Below are positions 1 through 7,773 of a stretch of 12,234 bases of DNA, piece after piece. The stretch lies in the NCBI GenBank assembly GCA_031255325.1, contig JAIRST010000055.1:1-12234 (forward strand). The letters are read 5' to 3'. Made by a program: the position numbers and the translations under genes. Position 1 is the stretch's first letter, and each line of letters starts with the position of its first letter. Origin of the DNA: Holosporales bacterium. GTDB lineage: Bacteria > Pseudomonadota > Alphaproteobacteria > UBA3830 > JAIRMZ01. Below the pieces are notes generated by a model that saw only the letters and a program-made list of their open reading frames with translations, had not been told where the DNA came from and ran no database searches.

Positions 1-66
1 CAATGGTGGTATCCGCTCTCAATCCAGATGAGCGCCCCATCCCGCACAATCTCAATCCGCTTTTAA
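1..66 (+). CDS. Possible C-terminal end of an outer-membrane beta-barrel protein (partial, 5' end outside window)
   Basis: Frame 1 is open from the window edge to a TAA at 64-66, giving 21 residues that end in APSRTISIRF. The alternating hydrophobic pattern with a C-terminal phenylalanine (I-S-I-R-F) resembles the last strand of outer-membrane beta-barrels recognised by the BAM complex. Base composition becomes clearly more AT-rich right after this stop, as expected for a gene end. The evidence is thin. A competing plus-strand frame runs from the edge to a stop at 114-116, and a short minus-strand frame also crosses the region. No specific family can be named from 21 residues. Confidence 0.3.
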   Translation, partial: QWWYPLSIQMSAPSRTISIRF

Positions 67-269
67 CAACCATACCGTGTAAAGCGCACATTAAAAATAA
101 AAACACCCGCCATTGAAAAAACTGCCCTGGATCCCTTAAAAACTATACGAACGCATTTCCACAAAGAAACATAAAAAGAAACCGAAAATTAACAGGTATT
201 AGGTACTGTTTGTAATAGCTAGTGTTGATAAGAATCTCTGCTTAGCTAAAGAGTATCAGTGAGCGGGTA
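67..269. other. AT-rich intergenic region upstream of the thiolase gene
   Basis: This stretch holds no convincing gene, tRNA or terminator. It is AT-rich with several short A runs, consistent with a promoter region for the downstream thiolase, but I could not place a -35/-10 pair with normal spacing. A small palindrome TTAGCTAA lies at about 242-249. The thiolase start is preceded by a weak purine-rich GAGCGGG at 261-267, which would sit too close to the ATG to be a strong ribosome binding site. Confidence 0.5.
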
Positions 270-1460
270 ATGGTACATGATGATCCAGTTGTGATTATAT
301 GCGGCAAGCGGTCCCCGTTAGGGGCATTGCAAGGAACATTATCTTCTTTAACGGCGGTGGATATTGGAGCGCAGATCGTAAAAGCGTGCCTTTCACCTCT
401 TCCGAGAAAAGCCATTGTGGACGAAATATTAATGGGATGCGTTCTGCCGGCGGGTCTTGGTCAGGCACCAGCACGCCAAGTTGCGCTGAAAGCAGGATTG
501 CCTGTTTCAACATTTGCAACAACCGTTAATAAAGTTTGCGGATCGGGACTGCAAACAGTCATTTTCGCCTGCAATGCTCTTTTAGCAGGTTCCAGCAAAA
601 TTATTATAGCTGGCGGCATGGAGAGCATGAGTAACGCACCACACCTTCTTATGAAAGCCCGTACAGGTTATCGATTCGGGCATGGAGAACTCGTTGATCA
701 TACGTTGATAGATGGGCTTGAAGACCCCTATCACAATCGTCGCCTTATGGGAGAATTTGCTGAAGATGTTGCTCAAAAGTATGGGTTTTCCAGACATGCT
801 CAAGACGCGTATGCCTTGCAATCTTTTACACGCGCCCAAAGGGCTATTGCAAGCAGTGTCTTTTCTCATGAAATTGTTCCTCTCACATGGACAAGTCGGA
901 AAGGCGAAACCACTTGTGCCCAAGATGAAATTCCTTACAAATCGGATCTCGAACGCATCCCAACGCTTCGTCCCTCTTTTCGAGAAAATGGGACAGTAAC
1001 TGCTGCTTCCGCAAGTGCTATTGCCGATGGGGCTGCTGCTTGTGTCCTTATGAACGAAAGTACCGCTCGTTCCTTTGGTTTAAAACCTCTGGCACGTATT
1101 GTGGCGTATGCTGGATTCGCCCAGGAGCCACGTTACTTTATCACAGCACCAGTAGGCGCGATCCGAGCGGTTCTTGAACGCACTGGGTGGGGTACAAAGG
1201 ACGTAGATCTTTATGAATTGAATGAAGCTTTCGCAGTTGTTGTAATGGCTGCCATGCACGACTTAAAGTTAGACTTTGAAAAGATCAATATTCACGGTGG
1301 CGCCTGCGCCCTAGGGCACCCATTAGGGGCAAGTGGCACGCGTATCTTGGTCACATTAATGCACGCCCTTGCGACACGAAAAGCCAAAAGAGGCATCGCT
1401 AGCCTATGCGTTGGTGGGGGAGAAGCGGTCGCTATCGCCATCGAACGCTATTGTGATTAA
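270..1460 (+). CDS. Acetyl-CoA C-acetyltransferase (thiolase family)
   Basis: This 396-residue protein is a complete thiolase, which condenses two acetyl-CoA to acetoacetyl-CoA or cleaves the reverse reaction in the cytoplasm. The length matches the family. The nucleophilic cysteine is Cys90 in NKVCGSG. The glycine-rich GGMESMSNAPH follows at about 115-125, NEAF is at 318-321, the active-site histidine is His350 in CALGHPLGASGTR, and the second catalytic cysteine is Cys380 in CVGGGEAVA. The C-terminal half, with the APVGAI segment at 293-298, resembles acetyl-CoA acetyltransferases of alpha- and betaproteobacteria more than the FadA beta-oxidation type; this subgroup call is from memory. The usual GNASG loop reads AASAS near 246-250, a conservative departure. 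It stands alone: no reductase (phaB), polymerase or beta-oxidation partner is in the window, so the pathway (polyhydroxybutyrate, ketone-body or fatty-acid metabolism) cannot be decided. The start has only a weak ribosome binding site. Confidence 0.93.
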   Translation: MVHDDPVVIICGKRSPLGALQGTLSSLTAVDIGAQIVKACLSPLPRKAIVDEILMGCVLPAGLGQAPARQVALKAGLPVSTFATTVNKVCGSGLQTVIFACNALLAGSSKIIIAGGMESMSNAPHLLMKARTGYRFGHGELVDHTLIDGLEDPYHNRRLMGEFAEDVAQKYGFSRHAQDAYALQSFTRAQRAIASSVFSHEIVPLTWTSRKGETTCAQDEIPYKSDLERIPTLRPSFRENGTVTAASASAIADGAAACVLMNESTARSFGLKPLARIVAYAGFAQEPRYFITAPVGAIRAVLERTGWGTKDVDLYELNEAFAVVVMAAMHDLKLDFEKINIHGGACALGHPLGASGTRILVTLMHALATRKAKRGIASLCVGGGEAVAIAIERYCD

Positions 1461-1648
1461 ATCAAAACTCCTCCCTTGCGCTCAATTTACAATCCTTTAT
1501 ATTTTTAAAACTTCCCAATATATTTATACGCGCTGTCAGCATCAATCATTTTATGCATTTCATTCTCCGCTTCTTTTACAGTGAAGCAGGCGGGCTTAGA
1601 ACAACAAATAGAACTCTTCTCAGAATTTCTAGCATGTCTTTTACCCTC
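1461..1648. other. Convergent intergenic region between the thiolase and glycosyltransferase genes
   Basis: The two flanking genes converge here. I see no strong hairpin followed by a T run for either direction, so no terminator is called. On the minus strand the frame of the glycosyltransferase stays open for 47 codons after its stop (1505-1648). A second, overlapping minus-strand ORF of 26 residues (1576-1656, hydrophobic second half) starts inside the end of the glycosyltransferase gene. Neither has support beyond being open. Confidence 0.4.
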
Positions 1649-2824
1649 TTAAACATGTATTTTCCGTCGGGCATTCACAAAATCTGCTACACCCCACCAT
1701 CCGAGGACCCCCATAAGAACGGTGGAACTGATAACGTAACGATATTCTAAGTGAAAGAGAGCATATACAAGAATAAATCCTAGAGCATGAAACAAAAGAG
1801 CACACCTTATCAGCGCTTCTCTATCTTTTTGGATAGACACTCTTCTAAAAAACAATGGAAGATTGTATAATGCATATACCAGCCCAATTCCTGTAAGAAA
1901 TGCTTCATATATAAATTGCAATAAAGAATTGGTACTCCATGAATATTTGCCAAAACAACGTAAAGGCCCATGCGTACAACACACTATACGAAGAATCTCT
2001 CCGCGAGCATTAATTTTCAAATAATCCAAAGGATGATTAATAAGAGACGCGAAAAAATCTCGTTTTATTTCTGAATAAAAATATGCACAATCCATTCTGA
2101 ATGATGTGCAAGAAGGGACTCTCTTCTGAACCATGCGATGCAGTGCTGACCGGATCATTCCTGGATCCAGACTACCTCCATTGGGAAATTCTTCCTTCAA
2201 AAAAGTCTCTTTTATAAAATCCGGATTAACGCAAGATAGCTCCGACATCCCCCAAAGGAGTGCACTCGCTGTACCAGCCGAGACTATCGCCAATCCACAT
2301 GTATGTTTATGCACGGCCATTAACGTTCCTTGCGGGATAGCTGTCACAAAACATAGTCCTACAAAAACTACAGCAGCCTTTTTGCGAGCAAACTTGAAGA
2401 GTGCCACAATAAGCAGTAATAAGGTTATAACAAAATAAGGTGTAGTTTCGCGCCAAAATCCCATAATAAATATGGATAAGAAGAGCGATACCCAATCTAC
2501 GCGTTGCACCTTTAAATCTAGACAAATTCTGCACAGAGAAAGGACAGAAAGAAGCGCCAGAGATCCATATACAGAATCAGTCAGCATATAACGCGCATAG
2601 TGGGGAAATATTCCTGTACTGTAAGAAAATAGGACGAAGAAACGTATCCAAGAAGACCACGCTAAATCACGCATTAGGCGATACATAAAAAAGCCTACAA
2701 AAACGACTAAAGCAAACTGAGACAACATGACCCCAACTGTCCAGTGTCCTCCAAGAATCAGTTTCCATAATGCAACAAGCGCAGGGAACCCTGGCAGCCT
2801 AAATAGTAAAAAAACTCTCTCCAT
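1649..2824 (-). CDS. Polytopic membrane protein, GT-C (PMT/ArnT-like) glycosyltransferase, main part after an in-frame stop
   Basis: This 391-residue hydrophobic protein has about eight to ten membrane segments, for example near 30-50, 84-101, 129-146, 149-165, 300-320, 340-357 and 364-382. Three marks fit GT-C glycosyltransferases, which move sugars from lipid-phosphate donors outside the cytoplasm: RLPGFP at 9-14 (compare the usual R-P-P-G-Y-P), LTDS at 81-84, and EYRY at 360-363 in the last third. The protein starts just before the RLPGFP motif, so it lacks the first loop with the catalytic acidic residue. That loop is encoded in the same frame immediately upstream (2828-2962), separated by TAA and one valine codon. 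The ATG could be used by reinitiation: the end of the upstream piece contains AAGGG about 9 bases before it. The long frame after the stop is intact, which argues against old decay. It is the last gene of the atp transcription unit. The substrate is unknown. Confidence 0.6.
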   Translation of the reverse strand: MERVFLLFRLPGFPALVALWKLILGGHWTVGVMLSQFALVVFVGFFMYRLMRDLAWSSWIRFFVLFSYSTGIFPHYARYMLTDSVYGSLALLSVLSLCRICLDLKVQRVDWVSLFLSIFIMGFWRETTPYFVITLLLLIVALFKFARKKAAVVFVGLCFVTAIPQGTLMAVHKHTCGLAIVSAGTASALLWGMSELSCVNPDFIKETFLKEEFPNGGSLDPGMIRSALHRMVQKRVPSCTSFRMDCAYFYSEIKRDFFASLINHPLDYLKINARGEILRIVCCTHGPLRCFGKYSWSTNSLLQFIYEAFLTGIGLVYALYNLPLFFRRVSIQKDREALIRCALLFHALGFILVYALFHLEYRYVISSTVLMGVLGWWGVADFVNARRKIHV

Positions 2825-2827
2825 TAC

Positions 2828-2962
2828 TTAATACCCTTCGCTAAAATAAGAAAATACCTCTCTAATCAAACCTACCATATAATCAGTTACTGAAATATAA
2901 TCAGCAGTATCTGGGCAAATAATTACCAACCCCTCTAACCAGTACAATACATCAGAAAACAT
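2828..2962 (-). CDS. N-terminal 44-codon piece of the GT-C glycosyltransferase, ended by an in-frame TAA
   Basis: The ATG at 2962 follows a strong Shine-Dalgarno and opens a 44-residue frame that ends in FSEGY and TAA (2828-2830). It contains CPDTADYIS at about residues 16-24, which looks like the first extracytoplasmic loop of GT-C enzymes where a conserved aspartate sits near a tyrosine. The frame is the same as that of the 391-residue protein beginning at 2824, so removing the stop gives one protein of about 437 residues with the family order: acidic loop, then RLPGFP, then membrane helices. The first membrane helix normally preceding the loop is short here (around residues 6-15), so the N terminus may also be trimmed. 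In-frame stops lie just upstream, so there is no longer start. It is either a disrupted gene, a coupled two-ORF arrangement, or a sequence error. Confidence 0.5.
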   Translation of the reverse strand: MFSDVLYWLEGLVIICPDTADYISVTDYMVGLIREVFSYFSEGY

Positions 2963-2967
2963 GAATT

Positions 2968-2975
2968 TCTCCCTT
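2968..2975 (-). promoter_or_regulatory. Ribosome binding site AAGGGAGA for the 44-codon glycosyltransferase piece
   Basis: On the minus strand AAGGGAGA stands five bases before the ATG at 2962. This good Shine-Dalgarno fixes the start of the split glycosyltransferase upstream of the internal TAA and argues that the short piece is part of the gene. Confidence 0.6.
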
Positions 2976-2998
2976 TAAATTTAACACGTACAGCTACC

Positions 2999-3340
2999 TT
3001 ATTCTGCGTTTAAGCTTTTTTCTGTATAATGAAGATCTGTCAGCACAACTACCTCATCCGGCAAAATAGAACATATGCCATGAGTGACATCAACCGTCTG
3101 GCAGGCAGCAGATGCTTTCTTTTCAAAAATCCGAAGGGAGCCTTCTGATAATAAGCTGATCATAGGTATGTGCTTTGAAAGCACGGTAAATTCTCCTATA
3201 GCTCCCGGAGCAATAACCATTTCGGCTGTTCCTATCCACAAAATGCCATCAGGCGCAAGTATCATTACTTTAAAGGATAAATCGCTCGTATTATTGACTT
3301 CTCTCAAGCCTGCTGCACCGACAGTCTGTGCATTTTCCAT
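2999..3340 (-). CDS. atpC: F1 ATP synthase epsilon subunit, short form
   Basis: Epsilon sits on the F1 central stalk beside gamma, couples rotation to the c-ring and in many bacteria can inhibit ATP hydrolysis. The 113 residues hold the N-terminal beta-sandwich: FKVMILAPDGILW (about 23-35), then EMVIAPGAIGEFTVLSKH (about 40-57) with the conserved G-x-F-x-V-L-x-x-H pattern, and a strand ending DEVVVLTD. About 20 extra residues precede the usual start. The C-terminal helical hairpin present in E. coli epsilon is absent; the protein stops a few residues after the sandwich. Short epsilons are known in some alphaproteobacteria, so this need not be a truncation, but it implies no classical helix-mediated inhibition. 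The ATG lies 3 bases after the atpD stop, with AGTAGGG just before it. Confidence 0.9.
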   Translation of the reverse strand: MENAQTVGAAGLREVNNTSDLSFKVMILAPDGILWIGTAEMVIAPGAIGEFTVLSKHIPMISLLSEGSLRIFEKKASAACQTVDVTHGICSILPDEVVVLTDLHYTEKSLNAE

Positions 3341-3343
3341 ACC

Positions 3344-4786
3344 CTACTTCCCTTGCGTTAGCCTACGTGCTTTCTCACGTGCAGACTCTAGTGTTCCTAC
3401 CATAAAAAAAGCCATTTCAGGTATGTCATCACAGTCTCCATCCACAATCGCCTTAAAGCCCGCAATCGTATCCCGCAAATCAACAAATACCCCCGGTTGC
3501 CCCGTAAAGACCTCTGCCGAAACAAAAGGTTGCGACAAGAAACGTTGAATTTTGCGCGCACGTGCAACTGTTAACTTGTCAGTTTCCGAAAGCTCATCCA
3601 TACCTAAAATGGCAATCACATCCTGTAGCGATTTATAACTTTGCAATATAGTCTGAACTGAACGCGCCACTGCATAGTGTTCGTCCCCCAATATACGCGG
3701 GTCTAAAATTTTCGATGTAGAATCGAGAGGATCGACGGCAGGGTAAATACCAAGCTCCACGATACGACGGCTGAGAACCGTTGTTGCATCCAAATGCGCA
3801 AATGAGGTCGCTGGCGCTGGATCTGTTAAGTCATCTGCAGGCACGTAAATAGCCTGAACGCTTGTAATCGATCCTTTGTTGGTACTCGTAATGCGTTCTT
3901 GTAATTCCCCCATTTCTGTTGCAAGTGTTGGCTGGTACCCAACGGCAGATGGAATGCGTCCTAACAGCGCAGAAACCTCTGATCCTGCTTGCGTAAAACG
4001 GAAAATATTGTCTATAAAAAGCAATACATCCTGATTCTCATGATCGCGGAAGTACTCTGCAATCGTTAGCCCTGTTAAAGCAACACGCGCACGTGCTCCA
4101 GGCGACTCATTCATTTGCCCATAGACAAGCGCTGTTTTTGATCCTGGCCCTTCTTTTTTGATAACGCCAGATTCAATCATTTCGTTGTATAAGTCGTTTC
4201 CTTCACGTGTTCGCTCTCCAACACCAGCAAAAACCGAGAACCCTCCATGCGCTTTGGCAATACTACTGATTAACTCCATGATAATGACTGTCTTACCAAC
4301 ACCAGCCCCTCCCAAAAGACCGATCTTTCCTCCCTTCGCATAGGGCGCCAGCAAATCGATTACCTTAATTCCTGTCACTAGCATTTCAGCATGCGTCGAT
4401 TGTTCCTCAAAAGTGGGAGGTGTCCTGTGGATAGGAAGCCGCACCTTTGCTCTTATTGGACCACGCTCATCAATAGGCTCGCCAACGACGTTCAAAATGC
4501 GCCCCAGCGTTTCTTGCCCAACAGGAACTTCAATTTGATCTCCCGTATCGATCACCTTTTGACCTCGCATCAGCCCATCTGTAGAACCCATCGCAATGGC
4601 GCGCACTGTATTGTTCCCAAGATGCTGCATGACCTCTAAAATTAACCGCTGATCACCATTTTCTATGGATAAAGCTGTCAAAATATGAGGTAAAGTTTCT
4701 GAAAATTTTACATCGACGATAACCCCCACAATTTGGACAATCGTGCCTATATTTTGTTTTTGTACCACTGTCTTTTCCTCATCCAT
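3344..4786 (-). CDS. atpD: F1 ATP synthase beta subunit (catalytic)
   Basis: The 480-residue protein carries the catalytic nucleotide sites of the F1 hexamer on the cytoplasmic face of the inner membrane. The N-terminal barrel begins GTIVQIVGVIVDVKF (about 14-28). The P-loop GGAGVGKT is at 159-166, the GERTREGNDL segment with the catalytic glutamate (Glu191) and neighbouring arginine is at 190-199, and LLFIDNIFRFTQAGSEVSA with the Walker B aspartate is at about 255-273. SAVGYQPTLATEMG and YVPADDLTDPAPATSFAHL follow in the expected places. The C terminus is also normal. All catalytic motifs are intact. The ATG overlaps the end of atpG by 8 bases (4779-4786), so translation is coupled. The stop is TAG. 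Confidence 0.98.
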   Translation of the reverse strand: MDEEKTVVQKQNIGTIVQIVGVIVDVKFSETLPHILTALSIENGDQRLILEVMQHLGNNTVRAIAMGSTDGLMRGQKVIDTGDQIEVPVGQETLGRILNVVGEPIDERGPIRAKVRLPIHRTPPTFEEQSTHAEMLVTGIKVIDLLAPYAKGGKIGLLGGAGVGKTVIIMELISSIAKAHGGFSVFAGVGERTREGNDLYNEMIESGVIKKEGPGSKTALVYGQMNESPGARARVALTGLTIAEYFRDHENQDVLLFIDNIFRFTQAGSEVSALLGRIPSAVGYQPTLATEMGELQERITSTNKGSITSVQAIYVPADDLTDPAPATSFAHLDATTVLSRRIVELGIYPAVDPLDSTSKILDPRILGDEHYAVARSVQTILQSYKSLQDVIAILGMDELSETDKLTVARARKIQRFLSQPFVSAEVFTGQPGVFVDLRDTIAGFKAIVDGDCDDIPEMAFFMVGTLESAREKARRLTQGK

Positions 4787-5663
4787 TTCCTAATGCTTCT
4801 GCTCCCGAGACAATTTCGGTCAGCTCCTTGGTGATCAGTGCCTGCCGCGTTCTGTTGTAATGGAGTTTTAAACGCGAAAGCATGTCTTCTGCATTACGCG
4901 TGGCACTATCCATTGCTGTCATCCGCGCCCCTTGCTCGCTGGCCATACTTTCAAGCATTGCTTGATAGATCTGTAGCACTATATTGTGTTCAAGAAGATG
5001 CTTTAACACTTCCTCTTCCGAAGGTTCCATCACCGGAATAGCCGGTAACACTTCCGATGACGCAAAGGCATCCTCTACAGGAACAAGGCGTAAATTTGTA
5101 AAGGTATACCGCATTGCCGAATGAAAATGATTATACAAAAGGCGTACTTCACCAACCTCCTGTGCTTCAAGCAACGATATAATCCGCATCATAAGCGTTT
5201 GTGCTGTATGAAAAGCATTCTGAGGCAGCATTCCGTCGGTAAGCACATCGAGCACATTCATGTCCGCTAAGCCCTTCAAAGAATCCGCTGCCTTATGCCC
5301 TATACAAATGATTTGTACACATGTTCCTGCCTTACGATAAGCCTTAATGATTTTATGTGTTTCTCGCACCATTCCCGCGTTAAAACTGCCGCATAATCCA
5401 CGATCAGAAGAAAATACCATAAGCAAAACAGAATTTACCTTAGAACACCCTATTAACAAAGCAGGTTGGGAGTGAAGGTACGATACACGACTCAGTAAAT
5501 ACCCCAGGATACGCCGCAAATGTTCAGCATAAGGACGTGCCTTTATTGCTGACGCTTCTGCCCGACGCAATTTTGCTCCTGAAACCATTTTCATAGCCGC
5601 TGTGATTTTTTGTGTAGATTGAACACTTGCGATTCGCGTGCGGAATTCTTTCAAGCTTGCCAT
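4779..5663 (-). CDS. atpG: F1 ATP synthase gamma subunit (rotor shaft)
   Basis: Gamma is the rotating central stalk that turns inside the alpha3beta3 ring and drives the conformational changes in beta. The 294 residues match the family length. The N-terminal coiled-coil helix is typical (residues 1-35, with STQKITAAMKMVSGAKLRRA at about 16-35), SSDRGLCGSFN lies at about 85-95, and the C-terminal helix reads ARMTAMDSATRNAEDM, ending with the conserved ITKELTEIVSGAEAL. No key element is missing. Its ATG shares one base with the TGA of atpA (TGATG at 5661-5665), and its end overlaps the start of atpD. Confidence 0.97.
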   Translation of the reverse strand: MASLKEFRTRIASVQSTQKITAAMKMVSGAKLRRAEASAIKARPYAEHLRRILGYLLSRVSYLHSQPALLIGCSKVNSVLLMVFSSDRGLCGSFNAGMVRETHKIIKAYRKAGTCVQIICIGHKAADSLKGLADMNVLDVLTDGMLPQNAFHTAQTLMMRIISLLEAQEVGEVRLLYNHFHSAMRYTFTNLRLVPVEDAFASSEVLPAIPVMEPSEEEVLKHLLEHNIVLQIYQAMLESMASEQGARMTAMDSATRNAEDMLSRLKLHYNRTRQALITKELTEIVSGAEALGNG

Positions 5664-7222
5664 CAGGCGTGTACTCCTTGGCTCCTTTTGGCAGACTTAA
5701 ATTCAGTAAGGGTTGCATCTAAGAACGTGCGCAATTTTGCGTCTATAGATTCTGTTAATGTCTCCTGCGTCCGAATCTCTTCCAGTAAAGAGGCATGCGT
5801 TGTCTCAAGACGTTCAAAGACTTCTTGCTCAAATGCCAGCACTTCAGAGACATCGATCGTATCCAGGTATCCCTGCGCTCCTATAAAAATACTAATAGCT
5901 TCGTGTTCAGCAGAAAGAGGCTGATATTGCTTCTGCTTCAGCAACTCCACAAGCCGTTCCCCACGCGCTAGCAAATCTTTTGTCGATGCATCTAAATCAG
6001 AGGCAAATTGCGCAAACGACGCCATTTCTCGATATTGCGCTAATCCTAATTTAATTCCTCCCGCAACTTTTTTCATCACCTTTGTTTGCGCAGCAGACCC
6101 AACGCGACTGACGGATAAACCAACATTGATGGCAGGCCGGATGCCTTTGTAAAATAATTCTGTTTCCAAAAAGATCTGCCCGTCCGTAATAGAAATGACG
6201 TTTGTAGGAATGTAAGCAGATAAATCTCCTGCCTGCGTCTCAACAATAGGAAGCGCTGTTAATGATCCGCCTCCTTTGGCGTCACTCATTTTTGCAGCAC
6301 GCTCTAAAAGACGAGAATGCAAATAGAACACATCCCCGGGATAAGCTTCACGTCCTGGAGGACGACGTAGTAAAAGCGACATTTGCCTATAGGCTACAGC
6401 ATGCTTTGAAAGGTCATCGTAAATAATCAACGCATGCATGCCATTATCGCGGAAATATTCTCCCATGGCGCACCCCGCATAGGGAGCTAAATATTGCAAA
6501 GGAGCTGAATCAGATGCCGTAGCAGCAACAACCGTTGTATAAGCCATGGCTCCAGCATCTTTAAGCACTTTAACAAGACGAGCTACATCTGACCGTTTCT
6601 GTCCAATGGCAACGTAAATACAATACAGCATTTGTGTGGGATCTTTCGCCTCAAATGCTGCTTTTTGATTCAAAATTGCATCAATTGCAATCGCTGTTTT
6701 GCCTGTTTGACGATCTCCAATAATCAGTTCGCGCTGCCCACGCCCAATAGGGACCAGCGCATCGATCGCTTTAATACCCGTTTGAACAGGTTCAAACACC
6801 GACCGCCGATCGATAATCCCTGGCGCTTTTTCTTCGACACGACGCCGTTCTTTTGTTAAAATTAGCCCTTTATCGTCAATAGGATTCCCCAAAGCATCAA
6901 CAATTCGTCCCAGCAACGCTTTGCCAACAGGAACTTCCATAATGGCGTTTGTTCGGCGCACCTCCTCGCCTTCACGAATGCGAGAATCGCCTCCCAACAC
7001 AACAACGCCTACACAATCCATTTCAAGATTTAAAACGAGGCCTTGTCCTCCAGATTCAAAAGAAACTGTTTCGCCCATTTGCACGTTGTCAAGGCCATAT
7101 ACACGAGCAATTCCATCTCCGATAGAAAGAACTCTTCCAATTTCCGCCACGTCAAAAGAAGGCGAAAAATGCGAAAGCCGCTCTTTTAAAAGCGATACGA
7201 TTTCAGATGCTTGAACACTCAT
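5663..7222 (-). CDS. atpA: F1 ATP synthase alpha subunit
   Basis: Alpha alternates with beta in the F1 ring, binds non-exchanging nucleotide and contributes the arginine finger to the beta active site. The 519 residues include the N-terminal helix that contacts delta, the barrel (RVLSIGDGIARVYGL at about 30-44), the P-loop GDRQTGKT at 169-176, IIYDDLSKHA at about 266-275, and RPAINVGLSVSRVGSAAQ at about 362-379 with the arginine finger at Arg373. The length and all motifs are standard. The start overlaps the end of atpH (ATGA at 7219-7222) and the stop overlaps the start of atpG, a fully coupled operon. Confidence 0.98.
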   Translation of the reverse strand: MSVQASEIVSLLKERLSHFSPSFDVAEIGRVLSIGDGIARVYGLDNVQMGETVSFESGGQGLVLNLEMDCVGVVVLGGDSRIREGEEVRRTNAIMEVPVGKALLGRIVDALGNPIDDKGLILTKERRRVEEKAPGIIDRRSVFEPVQTGIKAIDALVPIGRGQRELIIGDRQTGKTAIAIDAILNQKAAFEAKDPTQMLYCIYVAIGQKRSDVARLVKVLKDAGAMAYTTVVAATASDSAPLQYLAPYAGCAMGEYFRDNGMHALIIYDDLSKHAVAYRQMSLLLRRPPGREAYPGDVFYLHSRLLERAAKMSDAKGGGSLTALPIVETQAGDLSAYIPTNVISITDGQIFLETELFYKGIRPAINVGLSVSRVGSAAQTKVMKKVAGGIKLGLAQYREMASFAQFASDLDASTKDLLARGERLVELLKQKQYQPLSAEHEAISIFIGAQGYLDTIDVSEVLAFEQEVFERLETTHASLLEEIRTQETLTESIDAKLRTFLDATLTEFKSAKRSQGVHA

Positions 7223-7773
7223 GCGTGTTGTCCTTTCAATTCAGCTTCTAAGTACCTTAAATGACTTTTAAAGGAAAAATCGGCTATTTTCGACCCCTTT
7301 TGAATTTTAAATCCCGATATTAAAGAAGGATCCACAGCAAAAATAGGATCTATTTTTTCTCCAAAAATATCTTGTAATTTTTTGGTTAAGGAACGGTAAT
7401 CCGCTGCCTCCAACTTAGCTGCCGTAAAAAATGTCACGTTCTGATGCTTTTCATGGGCGCGGACAGAAAATAAAAATTGGTGCATGATGTCTTTAAGGCA
7501 TTCTAAAAAATGCTTTTCTGCTATAAAAAGTAAAAAACGTTCAACAAGAGGAGAAAGGTGTAGGACTTCTATCAAACACCGAGCAACATTGTTTTCATAA
7601 ACAGCAGAGATTCTGCAGTTCTCCTGAATAGTGTCAAGTTCACGCGCCGCAAGTATTTGTTTCATCTTGCTAAAATCTTTCACAACCTGCGGCAATACAC
7701 CCTCTCGCTTAGCCACTTCCACCAATACACCAACACACTGCTCGACGATGCGAAGCTTTGCAAACGAGGACAC
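7219..7773 (-). CDS. atpH: F1 ATP synthase delta subunit (OSCP-like stator)
   Basis: Delta joins the top of F1 to the peripheral stalk b subunits. The chosen GTG start gives 184 residues, the usual length, and has a good ribosome binding site AGGGAG five bases upstream. An ATG 54 bases further out (7827) would add 18 residues that do not resemble the family and lacks a comparable site. The first ORF of the coupled atp set, it has a divergent N-terminal helical domain (SSFAKL near the start, then VLVEVAKREGVL), while the C terminus is clearly family-like, with DPSLISGFKIQKG at about 148-160 and a final basic and acidic helix. Identity rests on that C-terminal motif and on position before atpA. 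I see no strong promoter in the roughly 150 bases upstream; a GATAAT near 7876-7881 lacks a good -35 partner. Confidence 0.93.
   Translation of the reverse strand: MSSFAKLRIVEQCVGVLVEVAKREGVLPQVVKDFSKMKQILAARELDTIQENCRISAVYENNVARCLIEVLHLSPLVERFLLFIAEKHFLECLKDIMHQFLFSVRAHEKHQNVTFFTAAKLEAADYRSLTKKLQDIFGEKIDPIFAVDPSLISGFKIQKGSKIADFSFKSHLRYLEAELKGQHA

Noticed and set aside
1649..2962. TAA reassigned to an amino acid, explaining the internal stop
   Set aside because: TAA ends the thiolase and atpC at normal positions, so general reassignment is excluded; only local read-through remains possible.
3084..3548. Plus-strand 154-codon frame across atpC and atpD
   Set aside because: Antisense to two conserved ATP synthase genes; low-complexity composition typical of a shadow frame.
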